In this document: in pieces, positions 6,367-12,968 of the stretch
Position numbering within the stretch: the first letter of the stretch is position 1
How the letters are laid out: each line of letters starts with the position of its first letter
From: Geothrix sp.
GTDB lineage: Bacteria; Acidobacteriota; Holophagae; Holophagales; Holophagaceae
Length of the DNA: 17,071 nt
Assembly (NCBI GenBank): GCA_023701165.1
Contig: JAMPXL010000001.1
Location: forward strand, 1-17,071
Direction of reading: 5' to 3'
Translations under genes and position numbers: made by a program
Notes under the pieces: generated by a model
Seen by the model: the letters and a program-made list of their open reading frames with translations, nothing else
Told to the model about the DNA's origin: nothing
Database searches by the model: none

Positions 6367-7862
6367 GCCTCACTCCCAGCCAGTGGGCGGCCCTGCTGCC
6401 GCTGCTCCTCCCGGCCCTGGGCGCCTGCCTGATCCCCCTCATGGCCCTCGACAAGGACCAGGCCACGGCCAAGTGGATCCGCGGCGTCATGTACGGCACG
6501 GCCCTGTTGGCGGTGGCGGCCAGCTTCTGGTACCTGACGGACCTCTGGAAGACCGGCGCCCAGCCCAGCTTCTTCCAGCTGCGCATGGACCGCCTGGCCC
6601 AGTTTTCCGGGATCTTCGTGGTGGTGGCCGCGGCCCTCACCATCCTCCAGAGCTGGGACCACTTCCACCAGGAGGGCTGGGTGAAGGGCGAGACTCTCTC
6701 CCTGCTGCTGTTCTCGGCGACGGGCATGATGCTCTTCACCGCCAGCACCCACTTCGTGACCCTCTTCCTGGGCCTCGAACTCTTCAGCATCCCCCTCTAC
6801 GCCCTGGTGGGCACCGTGCGGGCCCGCCCGGAAAGCGCCGAAGGCGGCATGAAGTACTTCCTCACGGGGGCCGTGGCCTCCAGCTGCTTCCTCATGGGCG
6901 GTGTGCTGATCTATGGCCTGAGCGGCACGCTCGACCTGAGCGCCGCGGCCGGGGTGCTCAAGGCCCAGGGCCTGGCCCTGGATCCGCTGGCGCTCACCGG
7001 GGCGGCCCTCCTGCTGTTGGGCTTCCTCTTCAAGGTCTCCGCGGTGCCCTTCCACCAGTGGACGCCGGACGCCTACGAGGCCTCGCCCCATCCCATCGCG
7101 GGCTTCATGTCCGTGGCCACCAAGGGCGTGGCCTTCATCGCCCTGCTCCGCATCTTCCCCAGCAGCCTCGCGCCCCTGACGGCCGTGGGCGCGAAGATGC
7201 AGGCGGTGGTCGCCGTGCTGGCCGTGGCCACCCTGGTGCTCGGCAACCTCACGGCCCTGGTCCAGTCCAACGTGAAGCGCATGCTGGCCTACTCCAGCAT
7301 CAGCCACGCGGGCTACCTCATGCTGGGCTTCGTGGCGGGCACGCCCGCCGCCCACACCGGCGTGCTGTTCTACCTGGTCATCTACCTCGCCATGAACATG
7401 GGCGCCTTCGGGCTGCTCACGGCTTTCGGCCTGGTGGGCGAGAAGACCACCTTCGAGGATCTGCGCGGCCTGGGCTGGAAGCGGCCCGCCATGGGCTTCG
7501 CCGCGGCCGTGTTCATGCTCAGCCTGGCGGGCATCCCTCCCATGGGCGGCTTCTACGGCAAGTACATGATCTTCCGCGAGCTGGTGGCCACGGGCCACGT
7601 GGGCATGGCCGTTCTGGGCGTGCTGGCGAGCCTGGTGTCCGCCTACTACTACCTGCGCTTCCTGGTGGCCCTCTTCCTCCAGGCCCCCAGCGCCGAGGCC
7701 GAGCGCCTGGCCTCGGACCGTCCGGCGGTCCACGCGCCCCTGGCCGGCGCCACGGTGCTGGTCTGTGCGGCCATCGTCCTGGCAGGCGGTTTCCTCCAGT
7801 TTGCCCTGGTGGACGGCTTCGCCAAGCGGGCCCTGGTGGAAGGCCTCGGCCTGATCCGCTAG
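6363..7862 (+). CDS. nuoN: NADH-quinone oxidoreductase subunit N
   Basis: NuoN is the third antiporter-like proton-pumping subunit of complex I and closes the operon. The 499-residue product has E139 (FLGLELFSIPLYALVG), K224 (LGFLFKVSAVPFHQWTPDAY) and K254 (MSVATKGVAFIALL) in the family positions, and VQSNVKRMLAYSSISHAGYL further on. ATG 6363 overlaps the nuoM stop by 4 nt (ATGA), indicating coupled translation. The C-terminus is short (GLGLIR). No nuo gene follows; a 109-nt spacer leads to the export genes. Confidence 0.97.
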   Translation: MSLTPSQWAALLPLLLPALGACLIPLMALDKDQATAKWIRGVMYGTALLAVAASFWYLTDLWKTGAQPSFFQLRMDRLAQFSGIFVVVAAALTILQSWDHFHQEGWVKGETLSLLLFSATGMMLFTASTHFVTLFLGLELFSIPLYALVGTVRARPESAEGGMKYFLTGAVASSCFLMGGVLIYGLSGTLDLSAAAGVLKAQGLALDPLALTGAALLLLGFLFKVSAVPFHQWTPDAYEASPHPIAGFMSVATKGVAFIALLRIFPSSLAPLTAVGAKMQAVVAVLAVATLVLGNLTALVQSNVKRMLAYSSISHAGYLMLGFVAGTPAAHTGVLFYLVIYLAMNMGAFGLLTAFGLVGEKTTFEDLRGLGWKRPAMGFAAAVFMLSLAGIPPMGGFYGKYMIFRELVATGHVGMAVLGVLASLVSAYYYLRFLVALFLQAPSAEAERLASDRPAVHAPLAGATVLVCAAIVLAGGFLQFALVDGFAKRALVEGLGLIR

Positions 7863-7887
7863 GCCCTGTTTTTCCCACTCAACCGGG

Positions 7888-7926
7888 AACCTTCTGTGGC
7901 GGTCCATACATCGTTATGCGAAGGTT
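7888..7926. repeat. inverted repeat in the nuoN/macA-like spacer
   Basis: AACCTTC (7888-7894) and GAAGGTT (7920-7926) are perfect inverted repeats, with an inner TGTGG/CCAtACA pairing. The spacer is noticeably poorer in GC than the genes around it (CATACATCGTTATGCG) and may hold the promoter of the export genes, although I cannot point to a clean -35/-10 pair. Role unknown. Confidence 0.35.
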
Positions 7927-7933
7927 GAAGGCT

Positions 7934-7952
7934 GGGCCCCGCCCGGCCCTTT
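7934..7952 (+). terminator. weak terminator-like hairpin after nuoN
   Basis: GGGCC (7934-7938), a six-base loop and GGCCC (7945-7949) are followed only by TTT. The stem is short and the T tract weak, so readthrough into the following genes is likely if it works at all. Confidence 0.22.
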
Positions 7953-7971
7953 GAGAGTGGAGCGCGCCGTC

Positions 7972-9516
7972 ATGAAGCGGAATACCTGGATCGGCCTTGG
8001 CATCGGCGTCGCGGTGGTGGCGGGCGGAACCGCCTACGTCCTCACCCGGCCCAAGGACGAGGTGAAGTGGCGCATGGCCAAGCTGGACAAGGGCGGCATC
8101 ACCCAGCGCATCAACGCCACCGGGGCGGTGAGCCCCGTGGTGCAGGTGGCCGTGGGCACGCAGGTGTCGGGCGTCATCTCGGCCCTCTACGTGGACTACA
8201 ACAGCATCGTGAAGAAGGGTCAGCTCATCGCCCAGATCGATCCCACCATCTGGGAGACCCAGCTCAGGGACGCCGAGGCGGGCCTGGAGCGGGCCAAGGC
8301 CACCATGGATGACGCCAAGCGCCAGTACGACCGGGCCAGGCGCCTGGCGGCGGAAAAGCTGCTGTCGGACCAGGACCTGGAAACCCGGCTGGTGGCCCAC
8401 CAGACGTCGCTCGCCAGCTTTGAGAACGCCACGGCCGCCCTGGCCCGGGCCCGGGCCAACCTCGGCTACTGCAACATCACCGCGCCCGTGGACGGCGTGG
8501 TCATTTCGCGCCTGGCGGACGTGGGCCAGACCGTGGCCGCCAGCTTCAGCACGCCGAACCTGTTCCAGATCGCGCAGGACCTGTCGAAGATGAAGGTCCA
8601 GGTCTCCATCGGCGAGTCCGACATCGACGAGGTGAAGGTGGGCCAGCGGGCCATGTTCACCGTGGACAGCCTGCCGGACAAGCAGTTCGCGGCGACCGTG
8701 AGCCTGGTGCGCCAGGAGCCCATCACCACCCAGAATGTGGTGAACTACGTGGTGGAACTCATCGTGCCCAACGAGCCGCTGCCGGGCTCCGAAGAGGGCG
8801 GCCAGGCGGCCCATGGGCGGCCCGGGTCCGCTGAGGCAGGGAAGGGCGCCGGGCCCGAGGCCGCGCCGGATCCCGAGAAGGCCTGGGAGCGCCTGAAGGA
8901 CCGCATGGAGGCCCAGGGCGTCACCAAGGAGCAGTTCCTGAAGCGCTTCAAGGAGCGCATGGCCGGTCAGGCCCAGGGAGCGGCAGGCCGGTCCCGCGGC
9001 ATGGCCGCGACGAACCAGGCCCCGGCCGGCGATCCCAGGGCCCTGGCCCGGGTCCCGGGCGGCGCCAGCCAGCTGGGTGGCCCCAAGTTCATGGGTTCCC
9101 TGGCCCTCCGCTCGGGCATGACCGCCAATGTCACCATCATCACCAACCAGCGCCGGGATGTGATGCGGGTGCCCAACGCCGCCCTGCGCTTCAATCCCGC
9201 GGCCTTCATCAAGGAAGAGAAGAAGACGGAAGGGCCGCGGCTCGGCCAGCCCATGATGATGGGCGGCCCCCGGCCCGGCGCCCAGAGCGGCCCGGGCAGC
9301 CGGGGCGGCGTGGTGGCCAAGCGGGAGGACCGCATCTGGGTGCTGGAGAACGGCAAGCCCAAGGCCCTCGTGGTGAAGGCCGGCATCACGGACGGACAGT
9401 TCACCGAGGTCTCCGGCGAGGGACTCCAGGAGGGCCTGCAGGTCCTCGTCGGCGTCGAGAACACCAAGCAGGCCGCGGGGGCCGCGCCGCTCGGCGGCCC
9501 TGGCGGACGGCGCTAG
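7972..9516 (+). CDS. MacA-like periplasmic adaptor subunit of an efflux system
   Basis: Membrane-fusion proteins of the HlyD/MacA class link an inner-membrane transporter to an outer-membrane channel. The 514-residue product has an N-terminal membrane anchor (about residues 4-24, WIGLGIGVAVVAGGTAYVLT), a split lipoyl domain (GTQVSGVISALYVDYNSIVK near 62-81 and YCNITAPVDGVVISRLADVG near 166-185), a helical hairpin between them, and a barrel domain (VGQRAMFTVDSLPDKQF). An insertion of about 100 residues (about 270-373), rich in Gly, Ala and Pro with one charged amphipathic helix (DPEKAWERLKDRMEAQG), interrupts the barrel between VVELIVPNEP and SLALRSGMTANVTI. A second Gly/Pro/Met-rich loop follows near 414-450. 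Start: ATG 7972 with GTGGAG 10 nt upstream; TTG 7951 would add 7 residues. A permease follows, but no ATPase gene. Confidence 0.9.
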   Translation: MKRNTWIGLGIGVAVVAGGTAYVLTRPKDEVKWRMAKLDKGGITQRINATGAVSPVVQVAVGTQVSGVISALYVDYNSIVKKGQLIAQIDPTIWETQLRDAEAGLERAKATMDDAKRQYDRARRLAAEKLLSDQDLETRLVAHQTSLASFENATAALARARANLGYCNITAPVDGVVISRLADVGQTVAASFSTPNLFQIAQDLSKMKVQVSIGESDIDEVKVGQRAMFTVDSLPDKQFAATVSLVRQEPITTQNVVNYVVELIVPNEPLPGSEEGGQAAHGRPGSAEAGKGAGPEAAPDPEKAWERLKDRMEAQGVTKEQFLKRFKERMAGQAQGAAGRSRGMAATNQAPAGDPRALARVPGGASQLGGPKFMGSLALRSGMTANVTIITNQRRDVMRVPNAALRFNPAAFIKEEKKTEGPRLGQPMMMGGPRPGAQSGPGSRGGVVAKREDRIWVLENGKPKALVVKAGITDGQFTEVSGEGLQEGLQVLVGVENTKQAAGAAPLGGPGGRR

Positions 9517-9529
9517 CCCCGGGGGGTCC

Positions 9530-9622
9530 ATGCGATTCCTGGAATTCATCAAACTGGCCTTGTTCTCGGTATCGCCTTACGGCGATACGCGAGACGCCGT
9601 TGTAATCTCATGGGCCCGGTAG
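9530..9622 (+). pseudogene. broken or duplicated start of a MacB-type permease gene (30 codons)
   Basis: ATG 9530, with GGGGGG just upstream, begins MRFLEFIKLALFS, nearly the same peptide as the start of the intact permease 103 bp downstream (VALLEFLKLALFA). The frame then runs into the palindrome and stops at TAG 9620-9622 (tail VSPYGDTRDAVVISWAR). The two gene starts agree in protein but differ at many bases, mostly in synonymous positions. This is therefore either the remnant of a paralogous permease removed by a deletion or an old duplication of the gene start. It may still be translated and feed ribosomes to the GTG 10 nt after its stop. Confidence 0.5.
9564..9594. mobile_element. palindromic element copy 2, between the adaptor and permease genes
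   Basis: The hairpin is TCTCG-G-TATCGCC (9564-9576), loop TTAC, GGCGATA-CG-CGAGA (9581-9594). It matches the reverse complement of the nuoJ/nuoK palindrome, including the asymmetric bulge (one base on one side, two on the other). The GC pair next to the loop is inverted in both arms, so pairing is kept. Likeness may run on to about 9620 (ATC..ATGGgCCCG). The element boundaries are not certain. Confidence 0.65.
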
Positions 9623-9632
9623 GGGGTGGATC

Positions 9633-10850
9633 GTGGCTCTACTTGAGTTCCTGAAACTTGCCCTTTTCGCCATCACCCGGAACAAGATGCGGGCCTTCCT
9701 CACCATGCTCGGCATCATCGTGGGCGTGGGGGCGGTCATCGCCATGATCGGCATCGGCGAGGGATCCAAGCGCGCCTCCATCGCCCTCATCCAGAACATG
9801 GGCTCCAACATGCTGACCATCTTCCCGGGCAGCGGCGGAAACCGGTTCGGGCCCTCGGCCATGGGCAGCGCCGACATCCTGCTGGAAAGCGATGTGCCCC
9901 TGATCCAGCAGGAGCTCGCCCAGAGCAGCGTGGTGGCCGCCAGCGCCCATGTGCAGACGACGCGCCCCGTCATCTACCAGAACAGCAACTACGTGACCCA
10001 GATCCAGGGCACGGGCCCCGAGTTCCTCCAGATCCGCGGCTGGGAGGTGGAGAGCGGACGGTTCTTCACGGACACGGAAGTGCGCGGCATGGCCAAGGTC
10101 TGCGTCATCGGCCAGACCGTGAAGGACAACCTCTTCCCCAACGGCGAGGATCCCGTGGGCCAGACCGTCCGCGTGGGCGCGCTGCCCTTCCAGGTGGTGG
10201 GCGTGCTGGAGAAGAAGGGCGCCGGCATGTGGGGCGACCAGGATGACCTCATCGTGGGGCCCTACACCACGGTCATGCGCAAGATCATGGGCCGCGACAA
10301 GATCCAGCGCATCATGGTGAGCGCCCAGGAGGGCAAGGCGGAGCTGGCCGAGGCGGAAGTCACCGCGCTGCTGCGTCAGCGCATGAAAGTCGCCCCCAAG
10401 GACGACAACCCCTTCCAGATCCGCAAGCAGGACGACATCGTGCAGATGCAGAGCCAGCAGGCGGGCATCCTCACGGCCCTGCTCGCCGTGGCCGCGAGCA
10501 TCTCCCTGGTGGTGGGCGGCATCGGCATCTCCAACATCATGCTGGTGAGCGTCACTGAGCGCACCCGGGAGATCGGCATCCGCCGCGCCCTGGGCGCCAC
10601 CCAGCGCAGCATCCTCTGGCAGTTCCTCATCGAGGCGGTGGTGCTGTCCGTCTTCGGCGGCCTCATCGGCATCGCCTTCGCCTATTCAGCCGTCTTCATC
10701 CTCCAGAAGTTCCAGGTGCCCGCCATCACTGAATCCTGGGCCGTGGTCCTGGGGCTGGGCTTCTCCGGGGTCGTCGGTGTGGCGGCGGGTTTCCTGCCCG
10801 CGGTGAAGGCCGCGAAGCTGAATGTCATCGACGCCCTGAGATACGAGTGA
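9633..10850 (+). CDS. MacB/FtsX-type ABC transporter permease
   Basis: The 405-residue protein has the architecture of a stand-alone MacB-type permease. There is a first membrane helix within about residues 22-42 (AFLTMLGIIVGVGAVIAMIG), a large periplasmic MacB core domain (about 43-275), and three C-terminal helices of the FtsX domain starting at about 278. The segment between the first two of these reads SNIMLVSVTERTREIGIRRA, LGATQRSILWQFLIEA, a signature of the family. The end is PAVKAAKLNVIDALRYE. There are no Walker A or signature motifs, so the ATPase must be another protein. GTG 9633 is the start, preceded by AGGGGGTGG. It would act with the MacA-like adaptor in ATP-driven export or mechanotransmission; the substrate is unknown. 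Its stop is followed by a palindromic insertion. Confidence 0.92.
   Translation: MALLEFLKLALFAITRNKMRAFLTMLGIIVGVGAVIAMIGIGEGSKRASIALIQNMGSNMLTIFPGSGGNRFGPSAMGSADILLESDVPLIQQELAQSSVVAASAHVQTTRPVIYQNSNYVTQIQGTGPEFLQIRGWEVESGRFFTDTEVRGMAKVCVIGQTVKDNLFPNGEDPVGQTVRVGALPFQVVGVLEKKGAGMWGDQDDLIVGPYTTVMRKIMGRDKIQRIMVSAQEGKAELAEAEVTALLRQRMKVAPKDDNPFQIRKQDDIVQMQSQQAGILTALLAVAASISLVVGGIGISNIMLVSVTERTREIGIRRALGATQRSILWQFLIEAVVLSVFGGLIGIAFAYSAVFILQKFQVPAITESWAVVLGLGFSGVVGVAAGFLPAVKAAKLNVIDALRYE
10822..10850 (+). repeat. 29-bp direct repeat, copy 1 (permease end)
   Basis: The last nine codons of the permease with its stop, from ATGTCATCGACG to ATACGAGTGA, recur without a mismatch 122 bp downstream. Bases flanking the two copies differ. 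Confidence 0.95.
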
Positions 10851-10972
10851 TGGAGGCCATTACGTTGGACCCTGATTCGCTCTTCGCCGGATACCTCGCG
10901 CCGCAGGCTCCCCCGGAGCCTGCTCTGCGATCCGGCGGTCGCGATGTCATCGACGCCCTGAGATACGAGTGA
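10850..10972 (+). CDS. 40-residue mini-ORF created by the permease/MFS insertion
   Basis: An ATG sharing its A with the permease stop (TGATG at 10848-10852) opens a frame that crosses the palindrome and the second repeat copy, ending at TGA 10970-10972. The peptide begins MEAITLDPDSLFAGYLAPQA and ends DVIDALRYE, the same residues that end the permease. I recognise no domain. The arrangement repeats that of the nuoJ/nuoK insertion: stop/start overlap, open insert, copied C-terminus. It may be only an open repeat, or it may keep the downstream MFS gene coupled, since the MFS start is 6 nt after its stop. Confidence 0.35.
   Translation: MEAITLDPDSLFAGYLAPQAPPEPALRSGGRDVIDALRYE
10851..10943. mobile_element. 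palindromic insertion between permease and MFS genes
   Basis: These 93 bp of new sequence sit between the two copies of the 29-bp repeat. They hold a nested hairpin: outer arms CGCCGGAT (10885-10892) and ATCCGGCG (10930-10937), inner arms GCAGGCTCC (10903-10911) and GGAGCCTGC (10915-10923) with a CCC loop. The stem sequence is not the one in the other two insertions, apart from a short CTTCGCCGgATAC stretch. It could be a different subtype or a distinct element. No transposase is present. Confidence 0.55.
10944..10972 (+). repeat. 29-bp direct repeat, copy 2
   Basis: This is an exact copy of the permease 3' end, in the same orientation and in the frame of the 40-codon mini-ORF. It lies 6 nt before the GTG of the MFS gene. 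Confidence 0.95.
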
Positions 10973-10978
10973 CGCTCG

Positions 10979-12229
10979 GTGGATGAGCCCGCAGCCGTTC
11001 CCCACGACCCCTATGCGGCCCTGAGGGACGGCAGCTACCGCTGGTTCATCGCGTCGCTGGGCCTTGCCACCCTGGGGCTCCAGATGCAGGGCGTGGTGGT
11101 GGGCTGGCAGGTCTACGAGCGCACCGGAGACCCTCTGGCCCTGGGCCTGGTGGGCCTGTCCGAGGCGCTGCCCTTCCTGGCCCTGGCGCTCTTCGGCGGC
11201 CACGCGGCGGATCGCATGAACCGCCTGCGCATCTGCATGGCCGCCATCCTGGGGCTCGTCCTCTGTTCGGGCCTGCTGTGGGCCTTCACCTGGCGCTTCC
11301 CCGCCGGGCCCCTGGCCAAGGCCGTCTGGCCCATCTACGGCATCATCTTCCTCACGGGCGTCGTGCGGGCCTTCTACCGCCCTGCGAACATGGCCCTGGG
11401 CACGGACCTGTTGCCCAAGGCCCTCTACGCCAACGGCTCCACCTGGCGGGTTTCGGTCTTCCACGGGGGCATGGTGGCCGGCCCGGCCCTGGGCGGCCTC
11501 GTCTATGCCTGGCGCGGCCCGGCCATGGCCCACTTCCTGGTGATGGCCCTCTTGGCCGGCGGGCTGCTGGGCCTGTTCTTCATCCGCCACACGCCCCGGC
11601 CGGTGGCGCCGCGCCAGGGCTCCATCCTGGCGAGCCTGGGCGAAGGCCTGCGCTTCGTGTTCTCCCAGCGGCTGCTGCTGGGGGCCATCAGCCTCGACCT
11701 CTTCGCCGTGCTTTTCGGCGGGGCCGTGGCGGTCCTGCCGGTGTTCGCCAGGGAGATCCTGCAGGTGGGCCCCCAGGGCCTCGGCGCCCTGCGCGCCGCG
11801 CCGGCCGTGGGTTCCGTGCTCATGGGCATCAGCCTGGCCCACCTGCCGCCCCTGCGCCGGGCGGGGCGGACCCTGCTGCTTTGCGTGGGCGCCTTCGGCG
11901 TCTGCATGATCGCCTTCGCCCTGAGCCGCAGCTTCTTGCTGAGCCTGCTGCTGCTGGCCGCCAGCGGGGCCGTGGACAACGTCAGCGTGGTGCTGCGCGC
12001 CACCCTGCTGCAGTCCCTCACGCCTGCGCACATGCTGGGCCGCGTGTCCTCGGTGAACCAGGTGTTCATCGGATCGAGCAACGAGATCGGCGCCTTCGAA
12101 AGCGGCGTGGCGGCGCGGCTCCTGGGCCTGGTGCCCTCCGTGGTGTTCGGGGGCTGCATGACCCTGCTGGTGGTGGCCGCCACCGCCTGGAGGGTACCGG
12201 GGCTGCGAAAGATGGACCGCATCCCATGA
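10979..12229 (+). CDS. MFS transporter (EntS/MFS_3-like exporter)
   Basis: The 416-residue protein is a major facilitator with about 10-12 hydrophobic segments. The motif-A loop between helices 2 and 3 reads GGHAADRMNRLRI (about residues 73-85), preceded by LSEALPFLALALF. The N-terminus RWFIASLGLATLGLQMQGVV and the mid-protein LLGAISLDLFAVLFGGAVAV resemble the EntS-type exporters of siderophores or drugs. The substrate cannot be read from the sequence. Start is GTG 10979, 6 nt after the mini-ORF stop; the nearby ATG at 10983 is out of frame. The ribosome site is weak, which suggests translation coupled to the preceding frame. It ends next to a hairpin shared with convergent tpx. Confidence 0.88.
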   Translation: MDEPAAVPHDPYAALRDGSYRWFIASLGLATLGLQMQGVVVGWQVYERTGDPLALGLVGLSEALPFLALALFGGHAADRMNRLRICMAAILGLVLCSGLLWAFTWRFPAGPLAKAVWPIYGIIFLTGVVRAFYRPANMALGTDLLPKALYANGSTWRVSVFHGGMVAGPALGGLVYAWRGPAMAHFLVMALLAGGLLGLFFIRHTPRPVAPRQGSILASLGEGLRFVFSQRLLLGAISLDLFAVLFGGAVAVLPVFAREILQVGPQGLGALRAAPAVGSVLMGISLAHLPPLRRAGRTLLLCVGAFGVCMIAFALSRSFLLSLLLLAASGAVDNVSVVLRATLLQSLTPAHMLGRVSSVNQVFIGSSNEIGAFESGVAARLLGLVPSVVFGGCMTLLVVAATAWRVPGLRKMDRIP

Positions 12230-12231
12230 AA

Positions 12232-12253
12232 GAGCGGCCCCGAAGGGCCGCTC
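12232..12253. terminator. hairpin terminator between MFS gene and tpx
   Basis: GAGCGGCCC (12232-12240), loop CGAA, GGGCCGCTC (12245-12253): a perfect 9-bp stem. Read on the - strand the loop is TTCG and the stem is followed by TTTC, so it suits tpx best. It lies 3 bp after the MFS stop and probably serves both genes. Confidence 0.8.
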
Positions 12254-12272
12254 CTGTGGCATTGGGACCAGG

Positions 12273-12770
<498 letters not shown>

Positions 12771-12968
12771 GACGGGCTCCTTGAGGGAACCTCCAGGTTA
12801 CCCCCGGCGCGGGGCTTCGGCGGGAACTTGGCGCGAAGGCTGAGCCTGGGCCCGGTCTAGGGTGGTATGGGGAATGGCCCGATCCCCACACCCCCCGGCC
12901 AATGGTCTGTTCCGGGCTGTGAATTCCGTCTCCTTTCTTTGTAAAGCAGGGGGATTGGCCCGATCCTG
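12771..12968. promoter_or_regulatory. divergent control region between tpx and the MocR gene
   Basis: This 198-bp region must hold the promoters for tpx (leftward) and the MocR/ilvE unit (rightward). Visible items are a direct repeat A(A/T)TGGCCCGATCC at 12873-12885 and 12954-12966 (12 of 13 bases the same), a weaker third match at 12901-12913, and a 10-bp near-palindrome CTTTGTAAAG at 12937-12946 that includes a possible -10 (TGTAAA). Direct repeats are common MocR operators, so autoregulation is plausible but unproven. No clear -35 was found. Confidence 0.35.

Noticed and set aside
7951..7971. TTG start for the MacA-like adaptor
   Set aside because: No ribosome site precedes it, and ATG 7972 starts directly before the membrane anchor with a GGAG upstream.
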